From NCBI GenBank assembly GCA_029531795.1, contig JAPEIS010000001.1, positions 3,100,001 to 3,164,000 on the forward strand: 64,000 nt of DNA, given 5' to 3'. Under the pieces are notes generated by a model, which saw only the letters and a program-made list of their open reading frames with translations, did not search any database and was not told the origin of the DNA. Positions within the stretch are counted from its first letter, which is position 1. Each line of letters starts with the position of its first letter. A program made the position numbers and the translations under genes. This stretch comes from Sclerotinia nivalis. Its lineage: Eukaryota; Ascomycota; Leotiomycetes; Helotiales; Sclerotiniaceae. This document shows positions 1-12,330 of the stretch, piece after piece.

Positions 1-1093
1 GATCAGAAACAATAGGTGAAGCGCAAGTCAACTGCTTGCCCATAACTCTGTAGTGACCTTCATTGAAGTTACTGCACGTCATGTCGGCGGCATCCTCGTC
101 TGCATACTTCAAGATTGCCATCTTTGTAGATCGATACCAAGAGAAAATCACTTTGTGGAAGTCGACTTCGCGTGAGATTCCAGAGACGGAGGACAAGCTC
201 GTAGGGACTGGGCTTGCCTTCAGTTGAGAGTACAATTCCGATCTGCTCCAACCGGACTCCAGCTCTTCGCTTAGAACTGAGCCTACCATGGAGCCTTCGA
301 GTCGAAGGTATGCACAAACCAAGGGTGGAGTGCCCTTGCTAGTAATTCGAATGCAAATGCCAGATGTGTCAATGCCTACTCTACCTAGCATAGCCTCGAT
401 ATACTCAATGTTGGCATTCTGTGGCAAGCCAGTGATTCGGATAGTGGTGAAATCAGATGGTACTGAAACTTTGTAGACTTGCCCTCCATCTCCAAATATT
501 GCCAAGCTTCCAGAAATAGCACGTGCGATCATACCATCCGGTATGTTATCCTGTGATATATTAGTATAAACATCAGTTTGATAGCGGATGGAAGATGCAA
601 GCCATACATAATTCTTTGTGACTGCAGGGGTCATAGTCAAGGAAGCTGAAGTTGAAGGTGTATTGATTGTGGTGGGAGAAATTAGTTGAGGATTCCCGAC
701 TTGCGTGTTTGTTTGGTCGATCGAATCATTGCCAGGCTCTGTTAAGGTGTGTTCAAACTGGCATCTGTTTCCTCTGGTACACTGCCCTCTGGTAAAGAAG
801 CTGCATATTCTACTGCGAGGCGGAATTCCCGAGGCAGCTGCCATTGTGACTTCATGACTGAAAGGACAATCATCGCCTTTTTGACAAAGTCCTTTAGCAA
901 AGAACTTACAAGCAATCAACTTTTGTGCTTGAGGGCGTAAGGGTTGGCTAGGAAGTGGGTTTCCATTTTTAATATTCAACGAATGAATTGACTGAGGCGC
1001 GTTTGTTTTCGTACTCGCATCATGGCTGTATTGACAAGAATTACCACGACCGCATCCAGCAAGAGTTGCAAAATACTTGCAAGGTAACATCAT
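1..1093 (-). CDS. CCCH-type zinc-finger protein, 3' part cut by the window edge
   Basis: The minus strand is open from an in-frame stop at about 1193 to base 1 with no stop, so the protein runs off the left edge (at least 364 residues visible). The first ATG after that stop is at 1093, followed at once by a second ATG. Near the N-terminus are three CCCH fingers: one within the first 25 residues starting CKYF, then CKFFAKGLCQKGDDCPFSH and CSFFTRGQCTRGNRCQFEH, the last two with C-x7-C-x5-C-x3-H spacing. CCCH fingers usually bind RNA, so an RNA-related role is inferred. The following 240 residues show no motif I recognise. Some fungal CCCH proteins continue into an RBR ubiquitin-ligase module; whether this one does lies outside the window. 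Confidence 0.8.
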   Translation of the reverse strand, partial: MMLPCKYFATLAGCGRGNSCQYSHDASTKTNAPQSIHSLNIKNGNPLPSQPLRPQAQKLIACKFFAKGLCQKGDDCPFSHEVTMAAASGIPPRSRICSFFTRGQCTRGNRCQFEHTLTEPGNDSIDQTNTQVGNPQLISPTTINTPSTSASLTMTPAVTKNYVWLASSIRYQTDVYTNISQDNIPDGMIARAISGSLAIFGDGGQVYKVSVPSDFTTIRITGLPQNANIEYIEAMLGRVGIDTSGICIRITSKGTPPLVCAYLRLEGSMVGSVLSEELESGWSRSELYSQLKASPVPTSLSSVSGISREVDFHKVIFSWYRSTKMAILKYADEDAADMTCSNFNEGHYRVMGKQLTCASPIVSD

Positions 1094-1841
1094 AAAGATT
1101 TGATCTTCTCGTCGGATGGTTGTAGTTCGAGAGTTGTTGGTGTCTGGGTTTCTTTGGGTGGAAAGGGTGGAAGTTTGATTGAATGGATGTTTTCACCTTA
1201 TAAGCCTTGAAGCGGCGTTGCAATCCCAGGCCAAGTGGTTGATAATTCGAAGATGAGATGAAAGTGAATATTACTTTTGTGAAGATTGTTGTAGTGAATA
1301 TGTAGAAAAACAAGACTATAGGATTTCTTTCAAACCATTTCCCAAACGATGACTATCATCCAAATGCTTCTTTGGAACTTCCAATGACCGAGACAGTGCC
1401 ACAGCAAGACAAAAGATATGTCCCTTGGCCACTTTATCTTTGCTGTAATTTAAGAAAACAAATGTCTGAAATGACAAAATCACGCGTCTCCATGCATCAT
1501 CTCATTGTTGGACAAGGGATCGAAGATCAAAGAATCGCAGGCAAAGAAAATTTGAGTGTAAGTATTCGCTGAATTGATGATATGTTGAAGTAGACGACCT
1601 TGTCCTGAGAGCAAACTTCTGTAATTGTGTTGCAAAGTAGTGAAATTGTTGGTTGATGTTGAGAGATGAAAGGTGGTGGATGAATTATTTTGGAGAATGT
1701 AAAGTCTTACTTGCAAGAAGTTCAACAGCTTGGCTAAGCGACTTTAAGGAAGGAGCATCTCACAAGATGGAACTTTTGAATTTTTATGAAACAATTTATT
1801 TATTCAATCATCTTCTCCTTCCCAAACTTCCCAACCCCATC
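1094..1841. other. Intergenic stretch, no supported gene
   Basis: This holds the upstream region of the CCCH gene and the downstream end of the MYND gene. Only short shadow frames are present and I see no RNA gene or repeat. Confidence 0.6.
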
Positions 1842-3760
1842 TTATGTTGAACTTTCCCATTCTACATATCTTTCTGAACCCGTGTGTCCCGACGCCAATA
1901 ACATCTCAAAATCTTCTTGTGTCGAGCTCGTTTTCAACCTTAAAGGCCACTTCTCAACCAATGTATTCTTACTCTTGATTTTTAATCCTACAATTTGACC
2001 AATTTCATTCAAACAACATACCTTCTGAAACTTATCAAATGGTCTGTCAAAGTCCCGAAATGCAGATCTCGCATTAAGGTATTTGATCATTTCTGGATTC
2101 CAGGTTTCATGATCAAGACGCGAGACTGTAGCTGCATCAAGAGACATGTACTTATTCAGTCGCAGCATTTCGGCTTCCATGTTACCAAGGTGGTCTTCTG
2201 CATCGTAGGATTCGTGTACAGCGTTTAGGAATAAGGCAAGGAGAGTGGCGTGTGGGTTTTGTGATTTGCACTTCAGGTAAGGAGCGAAAGTCGCGAGGAG
2301 TTTCGGGGGTCCAAGGTAGCCACGATCTCCAATATTGGATACCTGAGAACGGTCAGTAGTTGAATATTTCCAGTTCTGGAACGGGACGGATGTTCCACCT
2401 CGATTCTGTCAAAGTAATTCTTTCCAGTACCACGCTCTTCCAGAATACCTGGCAGATCTATGGCATCGAGCCCAAAAAGCTGGAACCGGACTTGCAAATT
2501 ACTAATTCGCTTGCAGAAGTCTTGAAGTTGTTTGAGAACGTAAAAGTAGAGGCTACCATAGACATCGTTCCGAGAGGGCGGGGGTTTCGACATGAATTCC
2601 TCGACAGGCCACCCTTCTATTGGATTTGCAGAGTCCATCATTGGCCAATAGTCAGTGCTTTGGAATATCGTTCTGCCATCAGATTAGTAGCCATACCTCT
2701 AAAATAGATGGGCCTACCTACGGGTTTGGTGTGTTGAACTCTTTACGAGAATTTCCCAAAGGCAGAAGTATGCCATCAGTACGAAATTTGATAGCACAAA
2801 AACGCCAAGCAGGTGGCTTAGAATATAATGCTCGCTCAACATAATCTCTTCTTGATGGTGCTAATGTAGTCTCCACCATCACTTTCTGCGCTTGACTTGC
2901 TGTCAAGCCATCTGGAACTTTGAGAAACGATGGAAGGAGATCCCATGAAGCCTTTGGTAAGGTCAAACTCAGTTTTCGAGTGCCGAATTTCCAAGTTTTG
3001 GACTGTAGAGACTCTTCGGGACGGCCTCGAACTTTCATACAGATATCTGCAATCAAAGGGAGGATTTGTTCTTGGAGTTTTTCCAACACTGATTTGGGTA
3101 CAAGTGCAGAATACCAAATATGTAACATAATATCCGCTGCTTCGATGGGATCAAATACGAGAGCTGTGAGAAGCAAGATTGCATTTCTGGCCACAATGTC
3201 GAAGTCCCTGTCGTTGATCACAATCTCGCACTTCCCCGTATATGCGATTGGGAGTCCAATTATGGACTTGACAACGTTTCTGATATCTCCAGATGCTATT
3301 CAATTGTCAAAATAGAGTCTCCCCATGGTTTCAAGTTCATCTTACCTGCAAACAAGAGATTGAATTCCTCTGGAAAAGTTTCTCCCTCATTCTTGCCACT
3401 TTGAATCACATCTATAGCAGGAACATTGCCCCAGAGATACTTCTTCCTTCCATGCTGAACCATAGTAATCCATTCATGGACTGGCGTACTAGCATCATCG
3501 CTGGGGGTTATAAAAGCCGGCATTCGTTTCTCCACAGCCCACTGAGGTTTCCAGGATTTTTTCATAAATGGAGATTGACAATCCTTTTTATGCAACTTCC
3601 AATGTGCGACTTGACAATCTTTGCTGCAATACTGGACCAAGAGGCACTTACTACATGCTTTTGATCCAGCTTTAGTACACGAAATTATCCCATCGCCATC
3701 TCCAGCCTGATCAACGTTGGCGCACATAGGCTGCGGAAATGTCCGAGTAGATTCAGCCAT
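1842..3760 (-). CDS. MYND zinc-finger / DUF4470 protein, four exons
   Basis: Exons on the minus strand are 3760-3346, 3295-2722, 2672-2399 and 2342-1842, separated by GT-AG introns of 50, 49 and 56 bp; phases agree and the product is 587 residues. The N-terminus carries a MYND zinc finger (residues about 13-62) with the ACSKC, QYCSKDCQ and HWKLHKKDC elements. After intron 1 the reading continues ASGDIRNVV and later NPTIFQSTDYWPMMDS, which I recognise as the DUF4470 type that follows MYND in many ascomycete proteins. MYND domains bind proline-rich partners; the cellular role of this fungal family is unknown. Exon 3 to exon 4 joins as FDRIE-VSNIGDRGYLGP, which supports the splice. No lesion is seen, so it is probably a working gene. 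Confidence 0.9.
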
Positions 3761-4743
3761 GGCGAACTCACGATCATCAAATATTATGAAGTGGAAGGTA
3801 AGATTACAACAAAAAAATCAAGGGGCGAACACAGCCTTTTCATAAAATGCTCATGCTTCAATCTCACTTATTGAAGCTGAAATTGAGTGGTCACACGACC
3901 ATCGCAGGGTATTCATTGGAGCCACCTCAAAGCGGGAGGTAACATGCCGAGGGGACATCTGCACCCTACCAAACACAAACATTGTTCCGTAAGCAGCACA
4001 TACATAACTTTTGTTTGGTTCCCAGGGTTCTGAAATTTTTTTTTCAGAAATAGAATTAATATCCTATTACACCACTGGTTCCGAATCTGCAATAGTATCT
4101 GTGGTTATATGCGAATTTGATATGATATGTGAGGCAATCGTCTGACAACAGTTGAGGATCTATATCCTTTTCCAAAAACTATACTCCATCATCCTATTGT
4201 TTATATAGTATGAGCTCCTGTGTGATTTCATGATGCGATGGTGTAAATAACATCTTGATACCTGAAGTAGTCAGCCGAAGAAGTGGGAAGAAATGAGACT
4301 GAAGATTCGAAATGCTCGAGGCTACCGTGGCTGATTGCACATAAAATATATTAACACTGGGATCTCAAATTGCATACACATATTTCCCAAAACAACTCTG
4401 ATTCTAAATGAACATTATTAAATATACTGGCTACTAGTATATTCCATATCGACTTTCTCTCCTATGCAGACATCCTTTATGATTTTCTTTCCTCGCTAAT
4501 AAAGATCCATCACGCTCCTTTTGAGACCGATAGAACGCCCTGAAGATAAACGGCTATATTCCTTATTCTTCTTATGTAGATGTTCAGCACGGGCTATTAT
4601 GTACCGAAATCCATTATCGGTAATCCAACTGGATCTAGAGACGATTAATATTAAAAGAACTTTTATGATGTGAGAGAAACGTCATGCATGTACCGTAAAA
4701 TCGTTTGAAAGTTTCTAGACGTACCTGAATCGGAAATAAGACG
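3761..4743. other. Intergenic region between the MYND gene and the ABC pseudogene
   Basis: About 1 kb of mildly AT-rich DNA with no convincing frame. It includes the promoter of the MYND gene on its left side. Confidence 0.6.
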
Positions 4744-7700
4744 CTACTGTGGAATGGGAAGGCGCAGTTTTGTAGTTCTCGCGGAATTCATTTCTTGTTG
4801 GCTTTTGGCATTCTTGCAACCCAGTAAATGAAAAAAAATAGCAAGCGTGTTAAAAACGATATAGACGACCATGTAGGCTGCATTCCGCCAAGCATGTTCT
4901 GTTTCCAATCCTAGTTGCTGGAGTAATTGGTTTGTCTGGTCAACTGGGCAGTACAAACAATCCGTGCTAGCTGTGGGATTTCTGAGGACTCCACCTGCAT
5001 ACCGCATGAACGGTCCTAGATAATTGATACATGTGGAATTGGAGAAAGGAGGATCGATGTGGACGATCTCAATGTCGGAGCATTCGATGTGTGCGTTTGC
5101 CAATCCTGCCAGAACCATGCCGTCAACGAAATAGGTTAATGGAGATGCTCGATAAACAAAGATCCAAAAGCGAGGAAGGTCTTTTGGGGAAACGAGGGCG
5201 CTGAAATTTTGATTAGTTCTGTCACGATGACTAGTTGTCGAAAGAACGAAGTAGCATATTCGCTTCTGACTGGTGTTCTGACCGCTTTGCCTTCAGGCGA
5301 GGAGTCGGATGCCATGGTAAATTGTTGAAGATACTGCTGTGCAGCTTGGTGCTGCGGACTTTCACTCCACTTCTGTGACCAGTTTGAGTCCCATTCGCGA
5401 AAGTCCGTCTCCGCTGGTGATTTCTCAGACCTCATCGTGCTCATGGAAGAATGAATATTGTGACTGATGACGTTCAGAACCCATTCGGCAGGGTTATTTT
5501 CTGGTCGGTACATAGGCGCTCCTAAAGCTTCAAAATAACCAATTAATTTTGAGGCACCTTGTCCAATATCACCAAAATATACGGTTTCACCGTGGTCGTT
5601 GACCAGCAGCAAGCAATCAAATATCCGAAACAGTTGAGAAGAAGGCTGATGAATAGTACACAAGACCGCTTGTCCATGATCTGCTAGTTTTCGAAGAAGC
5701 GAACATGTCGACCAGGCTGTCTGGCTATCGAGTCCAGAAGTCGGCTCGTCTTCGCGAAATAGGGTCAGCTTATAACATTCCCATTGAATCGCAATGGAAT
5801 ACACACCTAGAAATAGCACTAACTCCGGCTTTGCAACAAGCTCGACACCTATGCTGAGTCTCTTCCGCTGCTCGATATTCAGCCCTGTCATAATCAGCAA
5901 TGGCATTCCAGCAGATGCTCATCCCTCGACTCACCACTACCGGCATATCCAACCACAGCTTCAGAATATGACCCCATGTCTAAGACTTCGATTACATTTT
6001 TGACGTAGTCTAACTTCTCTTTCCTCGACGTGGACCCTGATTTTCGGAGCAATGCACTGAACTCCAAAGCTTCGCGAACGGTTGCGGTGGGGAGATGGAT
6101 ATCTTCCTGCTGAACGTAGCCTATCTTTCGTTGAAAACTCGCATCTCGAGGTGTGCCATCAATGCAGACTTCGCCACTAGCTGTTCCGAAAGTTGCTCGA
6201 TTGGCTAACACGTCGAGCAATGTTGTTTTTCCGGCTCCTGTAACGCCCTGTTAAACTTTGTCAGCACAAAACTCCCGATCTATTTTGATCTCAATCAATG
6301 TCCCAGGCTTGACCCATCCATTGATTTTATTCAAGATTTTTTTCGGCCCTTTCTTGGTCTGTACTTCGTAACTCAGATTGTTCCAGTGAAGCACCGATGA
6401 CGGTCGCATGATAGCATCCGAATGCTCATCACACGCTTTGGAAGCTACCTGCTTGTCAATGTCCTGAGCAAATATTGGCGAGACATCGGGATTCTCGGCG
6501 TCAAGTCCTCGTTGGGACTGCTTCTTGCCATGACGACCACGGTGAAAAAGTAGCACCTCGCCCTTCGATCTCTGTGCGGGAATGTACTCTGCAGCTAGCA
6601 GATGGATTGTGCAGAATATAATCATCAAAGCATTGATGATGCCGAAATTCATCCAAAGATGGCTCGGCTCGTACCCATATTTCAAAAGCAGATATGATGA
6701 TCCTTGTACATTAAACTCTCCAGGCTTTGCTCCCACGACTGGACAGACTCATACCAGCCTGTGCAGAGTACCCGAACCCCGAAGGGATTGTGGATGAACA
6801 AGTAAATTCTCGATCCTTGAACTAGTTCATGCACATTATCAATGTCTAATTCTATGCAAAATTCTAAGGATCACATGTACCTCATTGATCATCAGGCTCT
6901 CATAAGCATACGACATGGGATTTAATCGCCTAAACCAAGAAAGCCAAGGCTTCATATACGGTACTGGTATTACAAAACCAGTGTACACGATACACAGTAA
7001 AACTATGACATGTGCGGGGGCCATAGTCTGTTCCATTGTTCTTGACAGGGAGCCCAAGGTTCTGAAAACCATGCTCATAGTTAGAACGATAAAGAACATG
7101 AAGGCGACGTAAGGTAAAGAAAGCGGAAGCTGTTCGGCGGAGACTCTTCATAAAGTAAAGCGTGAGATAAAACATAACAGTGGTGCCGACCTTGACCGGC
7201 AAATCGCAAAGAATCGCAGCCACAGCTTCGCAAAAGTATGATAAAAAGCGTATCGATCGTGCCTTTCCACAATAGGTCTTTGTGCCCACAAGGTTAGGAC
7301 CTAAAGAGTTTGACAACGAGTCGGTCACTACCCCAACCAGTGAGAGAAATTTGAGAGCCCCCAAACAGCTTACCTCAAAAGCAGGTGAAAACGCTATCAT
7401 TAAAGAAAAAAATATGAGAACGGCCTTCTGGTCCATGCTAACACTTGTATCTGGAAGATCGTAAAACACGCTACCGACAACGATAGCAAGAATCGCGTTC
7501 GCGAAGACGGTTGAAACTGCAGGGATGTAGTTGTTGCGGAGAAGAAGTAAACCCCTCTGAAGACAGATTAGAACCTGCTGGCTGATTGGAATCGGGTAAG
7601 TGGCTGAGCAAATGCTAGATCTCGAGATTAACGCGATCTGAAATCCCTCGACACAACGACCCTAAACTTACTCTAGCATCTCCTTCATCGAATTTGAATT

Positions 7701-8830
7701 CGTACTTGAATCTGTTCCTGCCCTATTTGACATTTTTAGTGGATGAGAAGAATTAAAAACATTAACATCTGCTATGAGTCGCTTCCTCTCAGCACTTTGT
7801 TTCCACGCAGCCGCGAACTCCTCCGGGGACCTTGGTGTTTGACCTTCGAAGCCCTGCCGGACAGTACGCTCAGCCTGGCTCGTGAGAGAGGTAAGGAAAT
7901 CGGGAGTTGTCGCTCTGTTATCTTTTGCAAATCCAAGCTTATGAAAATAGTCGGTAGCTGAGTCGACAGGGCCAAAGTAAATCTGACGGCCCTCTTACAG
8001 TACCGTAACTTTGTCAATGCTCTGGTTCACAACATTAGCATCCGTGGAACCTTTCCTCAACTTAATGTTTTTCTAATCACCGAATTACTCACATGATACA
8101 TTGCGTTCGACCCTTGGTAGATGCTCATGACCACAGTTGACTGCAAAGCTTTCGTTGATCTCTTTAACAATGTGATGAATTGCTGGACAATGGAACTGTC
8201 TAGACCACGAGTACTATTATCCCAGCAGTGGAATTGAACACGACTGACAAGTGCTTCCGCAATGCTTGTTCTTCTAGTTTCTCCCCCACTGACGCCACGG
8301 ATCAAGTCATTTCCCATCTTAGTGTCGAAAGCATTCGAAAGACCAAACAAAACTGCAACTTCTCGACCCGTTGCTTGCGATACAGCGTTACTATTTTTGC
8401 CAGTTTCTCTCGTAGATGCCGCGAAGCTGAGAGTCTTACCGACGCTGAGCTCAGGAAAATGCTTATCCAACTCGGCAAGGTAGATACTCTCGCCTTTGAA
8501 GTCCCAATGCATTTGATTGTACGAAATACCAACGTAATAGACCTGGGCTTCTCTCCAACATGAATGCCGTGTGTATCGCCCGACAAAACTTTCAGAAATG
8601 ACGAGCAACCGCGCGAAGCCATAGCATTCAAGATTCTGAAAGGAAATGCCCAGTTGCAGCCGCTTTAAATTCTGCAGTCTTTGCAACCAGTCCCGAAAGA
8701 CTGTATCTCGATTATTATCATCCATAGAAACCACTTACTCACCGAGTTTAAAAGCTGCTTTCAGACTCAATGATTGATTTGTTTGGGCTGAGGAGTTTCG
8801 AACTTCACCAAAAGGCAGCCTGGCGTCTGG
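4744..8830 (-). pseudogene. Decayed PDR-type (ABCG) multidrug ABC transporter
   Basis: The remains follow the order of a fungal full-size PDR pump (NBD1-TMD1-NBD2-TMD2). NBD1 pieces (8734-8057) keep the signature VSGGETRRTSIAEAL and CWDNSTRGLDSS, but a deletion joins LECYGFA directly to RGCSSFLK, removing the Walker A loop. A stop codon at 7995-7997 sits where the family usually has Tyr (VTVL-stop-EGRQIYFGP). TMD1 (7470-6839) changes frame near 7232 and again near 7115. NBD2 keeps an intact Walker [10 protein letters not shown] near 6222-6247, [11 protein letters not shown] and [14 protein letters not shown], with two plausible introns still spliceable. TMD2 is mostly deleted near 5200-5225: VIVT is followed by an intron tail (ACTAATC then TTTCAG) and then [10 protein letters not shown]. 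The C-terminal luminal loop and last helix survive (5118-4744). It cannot encode a working pump. It lies divergent to the P450 genes, so it may once have exported their product. Confidence 0.88.
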
Positions 8831-9406
8831 CTAAAGAAACACTCGCAGGTAAGAGACTTTTGATTTGAGTCAAAATGGGGATTTTAGAATAAGCCGATGA
8901 AAGATCCAGTATGATTGTAATCGTAAAAAATTTGATTGTTACTGCTTATTGCAAACAAAAAGTTTGTTGTAGTGTCAGGCTCGCAGCGGCGAGGTTAGAC
9001 TACCAGTACAGATTTATATAATCTTATCTTCACCACTGAAGATTGTTACCGGGTTCTTGTCGGTTTGTGATGGTTGTATCATTACACATGGCGGGATGCC
9101 CCGATGAATAATGATGCTTCTATCACTCAAACCTACCAAACCAGACCATATTTATCATGTGATTAATTCAGACCCGAGTGTTTGGTAGCAAATCAAAATG
9201 CAGCGACGCTAGCCTAACCGGGGTTTTGAGGAGCCGGTTCGGCATCTGACACACCGGGGGCACAGTAAATCAGCTCGACCGTGTTTTTGTGAATTATTTA
9301 ACCTCGAAACTCTTTACCCTCCCCGCCCTCCTCTAGCAACAACCTTGGTACCTGGCTTGTATCTCATCCTGCACGTCCTTTGTCTTTGAGTTTTATACTC
9401 ATTGAT
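8831..9406. promoter_or_regulatory. Divergent intergenic region between ABC pseudogene and first P450
   Basis: This 0.6-kb stretch separates two divergently oriented genes and must contain both promoters. I see no TATA box close to the P450 start. A CT/CCTCC-rich run at about 9315-9340 lies just upstream of the P450 ATG, as in many fungal promoters. Confidence 0.4.
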
Positions 9407-11166
9407 ATGTTGATTCGCGTTGAGCCATTTCTAGACATCAATATGACTTCCATGTTTGCTCTTGTACTTGGCTCTTTAGCTGCCTCATATGTTTTCCTTC
9501 TTGCTCTTCTTCGTTTGACACAAGACTCAAAGGAGCCGCCTGCGATCGAAAACTCAATACCCTTTCTAACGCCACTGCTGGGTTCCATATCGGGCATGCA
9601 AAAGTACGCAGTGAAACTAAGGTTAGTCATTTAAGAAGTGCTCAGCAAAAGCAGAAAATTAGCAGTAATCTGCTTTCTATCATGCTACCATGAGTCTGAC
9701 ATCAAATTTCTGATAATCAGGGATAAATATGGTCTCCCTATCTACACGTTGCGCATGCCAGGCCAACGCATTTACCTCATCAACTCTCTATCACTCATCC
9801 CACCACTACAACGCGAGCTAAGGAATATCGCTTTTCCTCCAATTGAAGCACAGGCAGCAGCGACGGTTATGGGCGTGGGTCCTGCTGGAAACGCTATTAT
9901 AGGTTCAGACAAGATGTTTGAGCATGATTCTTACCTGTCTACTTTCGTACCATCTACTTTCCCAGCTTTGTCTCCTGGTCCTGGGCTTGATGCTATTAAT
10001 GGTGCGGCAATCCAATATATGTCGGATTCTTTGGAGAAACTCAAGGAAAATGGTCCCAGGACAGTTGAATTGTTTTCTTGGGTTCGTCGACAGTTATTCA
10101 TGGCTACTACGGAGGCTATATATGGACCCAAAAATCCTTTTCGTGATCCTACTCTCGAACGGGCATGGTAGTGAGTTCACCTCTCTCCATAGTCTCTTCT
10201 CATATGTACCGCTGGATTCGAGGATTTGCTAAATTCATCCTTAGTGATTTTGAGCCAACAATCATGATTCACATGCTCAAAGTATGGCCAAGCCTATTAG
10301 CACCCAAGAGTCTGCACTCACGAGAAAAACTCCTCATTCCCGCCTTCGAAAAATACTTTGCGGAGAACAGCCATCATCAAGGTTCACTCCTAGTTCAATG
10401 TCGCTACAAACATAACACAGATCATGGTTTACGAGGCAGAGATGTAGCAGCTACCGAAATAGGCCAGATGGTCGCATCCTTGACTAACAGCGTAGCAGCT
10501 GCATTCTGGATGATCTATCATGTATTTTCTGATCCCGTTGTTCTTGAAGAGTATCGGAATGAAGTAGAACAGCTCGTACATACTGATGATAGTGGACTCT
10601 GTACCGTCGATCTAGCAAAAATCAAATCCCTATGTCCCATCCTCCTCTCCACATGGCAGGAAACATTACGTTACGTACACATCGGTATATCTGCTCGAGT
10701 GGTGATGAATGACATCATGTTCGACAACAAATATCTCCTCAAGAAGGGAGCCACCGTCATGACCATCGCCCCAGTCCAACACACTGACCTCGCAGTCTGG
10801 GGACCCACAGTCCACACCTTCGACCATCGACGATTTCTCCGGAAGCCAAGTGAAAAACGTATAAATCCAGTTGCATTTCGCTCTTTTGGTGGTGGCGCAG
10901 TACTCTGTCCCGGTCGTCACTTTGTCAGCACGGAGATAATGGCATTTACGGCGTTGCTTTTGCTGAGATTTGATTTGAAGCCTGTAGCCACGGACGTTAC
11001 GTGGGTGGAGCCGCGGAAAGTCATCCCTATGACATCGTCTATGCCGACGCCTAAGGATAAAGTGAGGGTGGAAATTGTTTCTAGAGATAACCGAAGTTGG
11101 GAGATGAAGTTCTCGGCATCTGCAAAGGGTGTAGAAATTGTTGCTGAGGATTTAAAGAGGGTTTAG
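9407..11166 (+). CDS. Cytochrome P450 monooxygenase, CYP7/CYP8B-like fungal group
   Basis: Three exons (9407-9621, 9721-10170, 10245-11166) joined by GT-AG introns of 99 and 74 bp give 528 residues; a start at 9443 would give 516. The N-terminus has one hydrophobic anchor helix, so the enzyme is probably ER-bound. Motifs in order: an I-helix region around SLTNSVAAAFWMIYH, which lacks the usual acidic-Thr pair; ExxR as WQETLRYV; and the haem loop FGGGAVLCPGRHF with its Cys ligand. The I-helix Asn in place of an acidic residue and the overall pattern resemble CYP7/CYP8-type and related fungal enzymes that act on sterols or terpenoids; this is inference from motif style. All splice phases fit and no lesion is seen. 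Neighbours are a second P450 and a dead ABC pump, suggesting a former secondary-metabolite locus. Confidence 0.9.
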
Positions 11167-12240
11167 GAGTTATGTTTTGAAGAGCGGAAAAGAATTGCGA
11201 GGATTGGGGGCAAAAGCTGTGGAAAGATGGTACGGATGTTGGAGGCGGCTAGTACTATTAGAGATGCTCAGTTGAAACAGAAGTTATTTGGAGATATTGT
11301 ATATTTTTAAGGTCTTGTCTGATGTTAGGATATTTTATGTGATCTTACAACCAACCACAATAGCCTCGCTACCATCACATCTATAAAGGAAACGAAGTTG
11401 GCTATTCTCGGTCTTTCTCTTTCTCTCTCCCAACCCCAAAATCCCACAATTGTATAACCCATTTGCAATCTGCGACATACAAGGAATATGAATCTATATA
11501 ATAATATTATTATCAACTGATTTAAATAAAGTATATTATAAATAGTATAATTAATAAAAGAATATATAAATTATAGAAATGAAATATATCAAAAATTTAT
11601 ACTTATATATTTCATTTATTGTGAGTGCACGGTTACTGCAAAGGGAAATAGCCCGCGCAAGAAGGATTGTTCCTTCTTGAAACTTTGACATTAATTCTCG
11701 AAAAATCAACTCCCATTTTACGATCTTGAACTGATTTTAGACCATGATTATGAATATAAAATAAGAAATCGCAATCTTAACACATGGCAGGAAAATATGA
11801 TACTCAAAACCACACAATGATTTCGCCAACTTCCCAAATGACAACTACAACATCTCTACCCGAAATTCGGCTCGATCTTCTACTCCGTATGCATCGAGAG
11901 GCTGGAGATATTAACCTGCACGGAATAAGCACATAAGCACCATCCTTCTGCTCCATGAGTCCAAAAATAAATACATTTCTGTTTATACAATATTATTCAC
12001 AGCTAACCAATTAGAAATCAAATCCTATTCTGCAGTAACGTATGATTGGGAAACAAATGTAAACAAACATTAAGAGTCATACGACCTACAGTTACCCACA
12101 TACTTTGCAGCTGGACAGAAGGGAAACGAGCCAGCGAGGCTACGGTCTATACATATCTTCGTGCAAGTGATTCTAGGAATAATTCCAAGGGCGGGAGTGT
12201 ATCCTGAGCACCTACCCACCCATGTTTCCAGGCAAATGGG
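11167..12240. other. Intergenic region between the two P450 genes
   Basis: The left half is the AT-rich 3' flank of the first P450 and the right half is promoter DNA of the second. No coding frame longer than about 80 codons is convincing. Confidence 0.6.
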
Positions 12241-12248
12241 TATAAAAG
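12241..12248 (+). promoter_or_regulatory. TATA box of the second P450
   Basis: The octamer TATAAAAG lies 83 bp before the ATG at 12331, a normal distance allowing for a short 5' leader. Confidence 0.55.
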
Positions 12249-12330
12249 GGACCGAGAGAAATATTGCCCGACCCCAAGCAAAACATTCCCGTTTACTATC
12301 TACAGTTCCAAATCCCAAAGACTTTTCACC

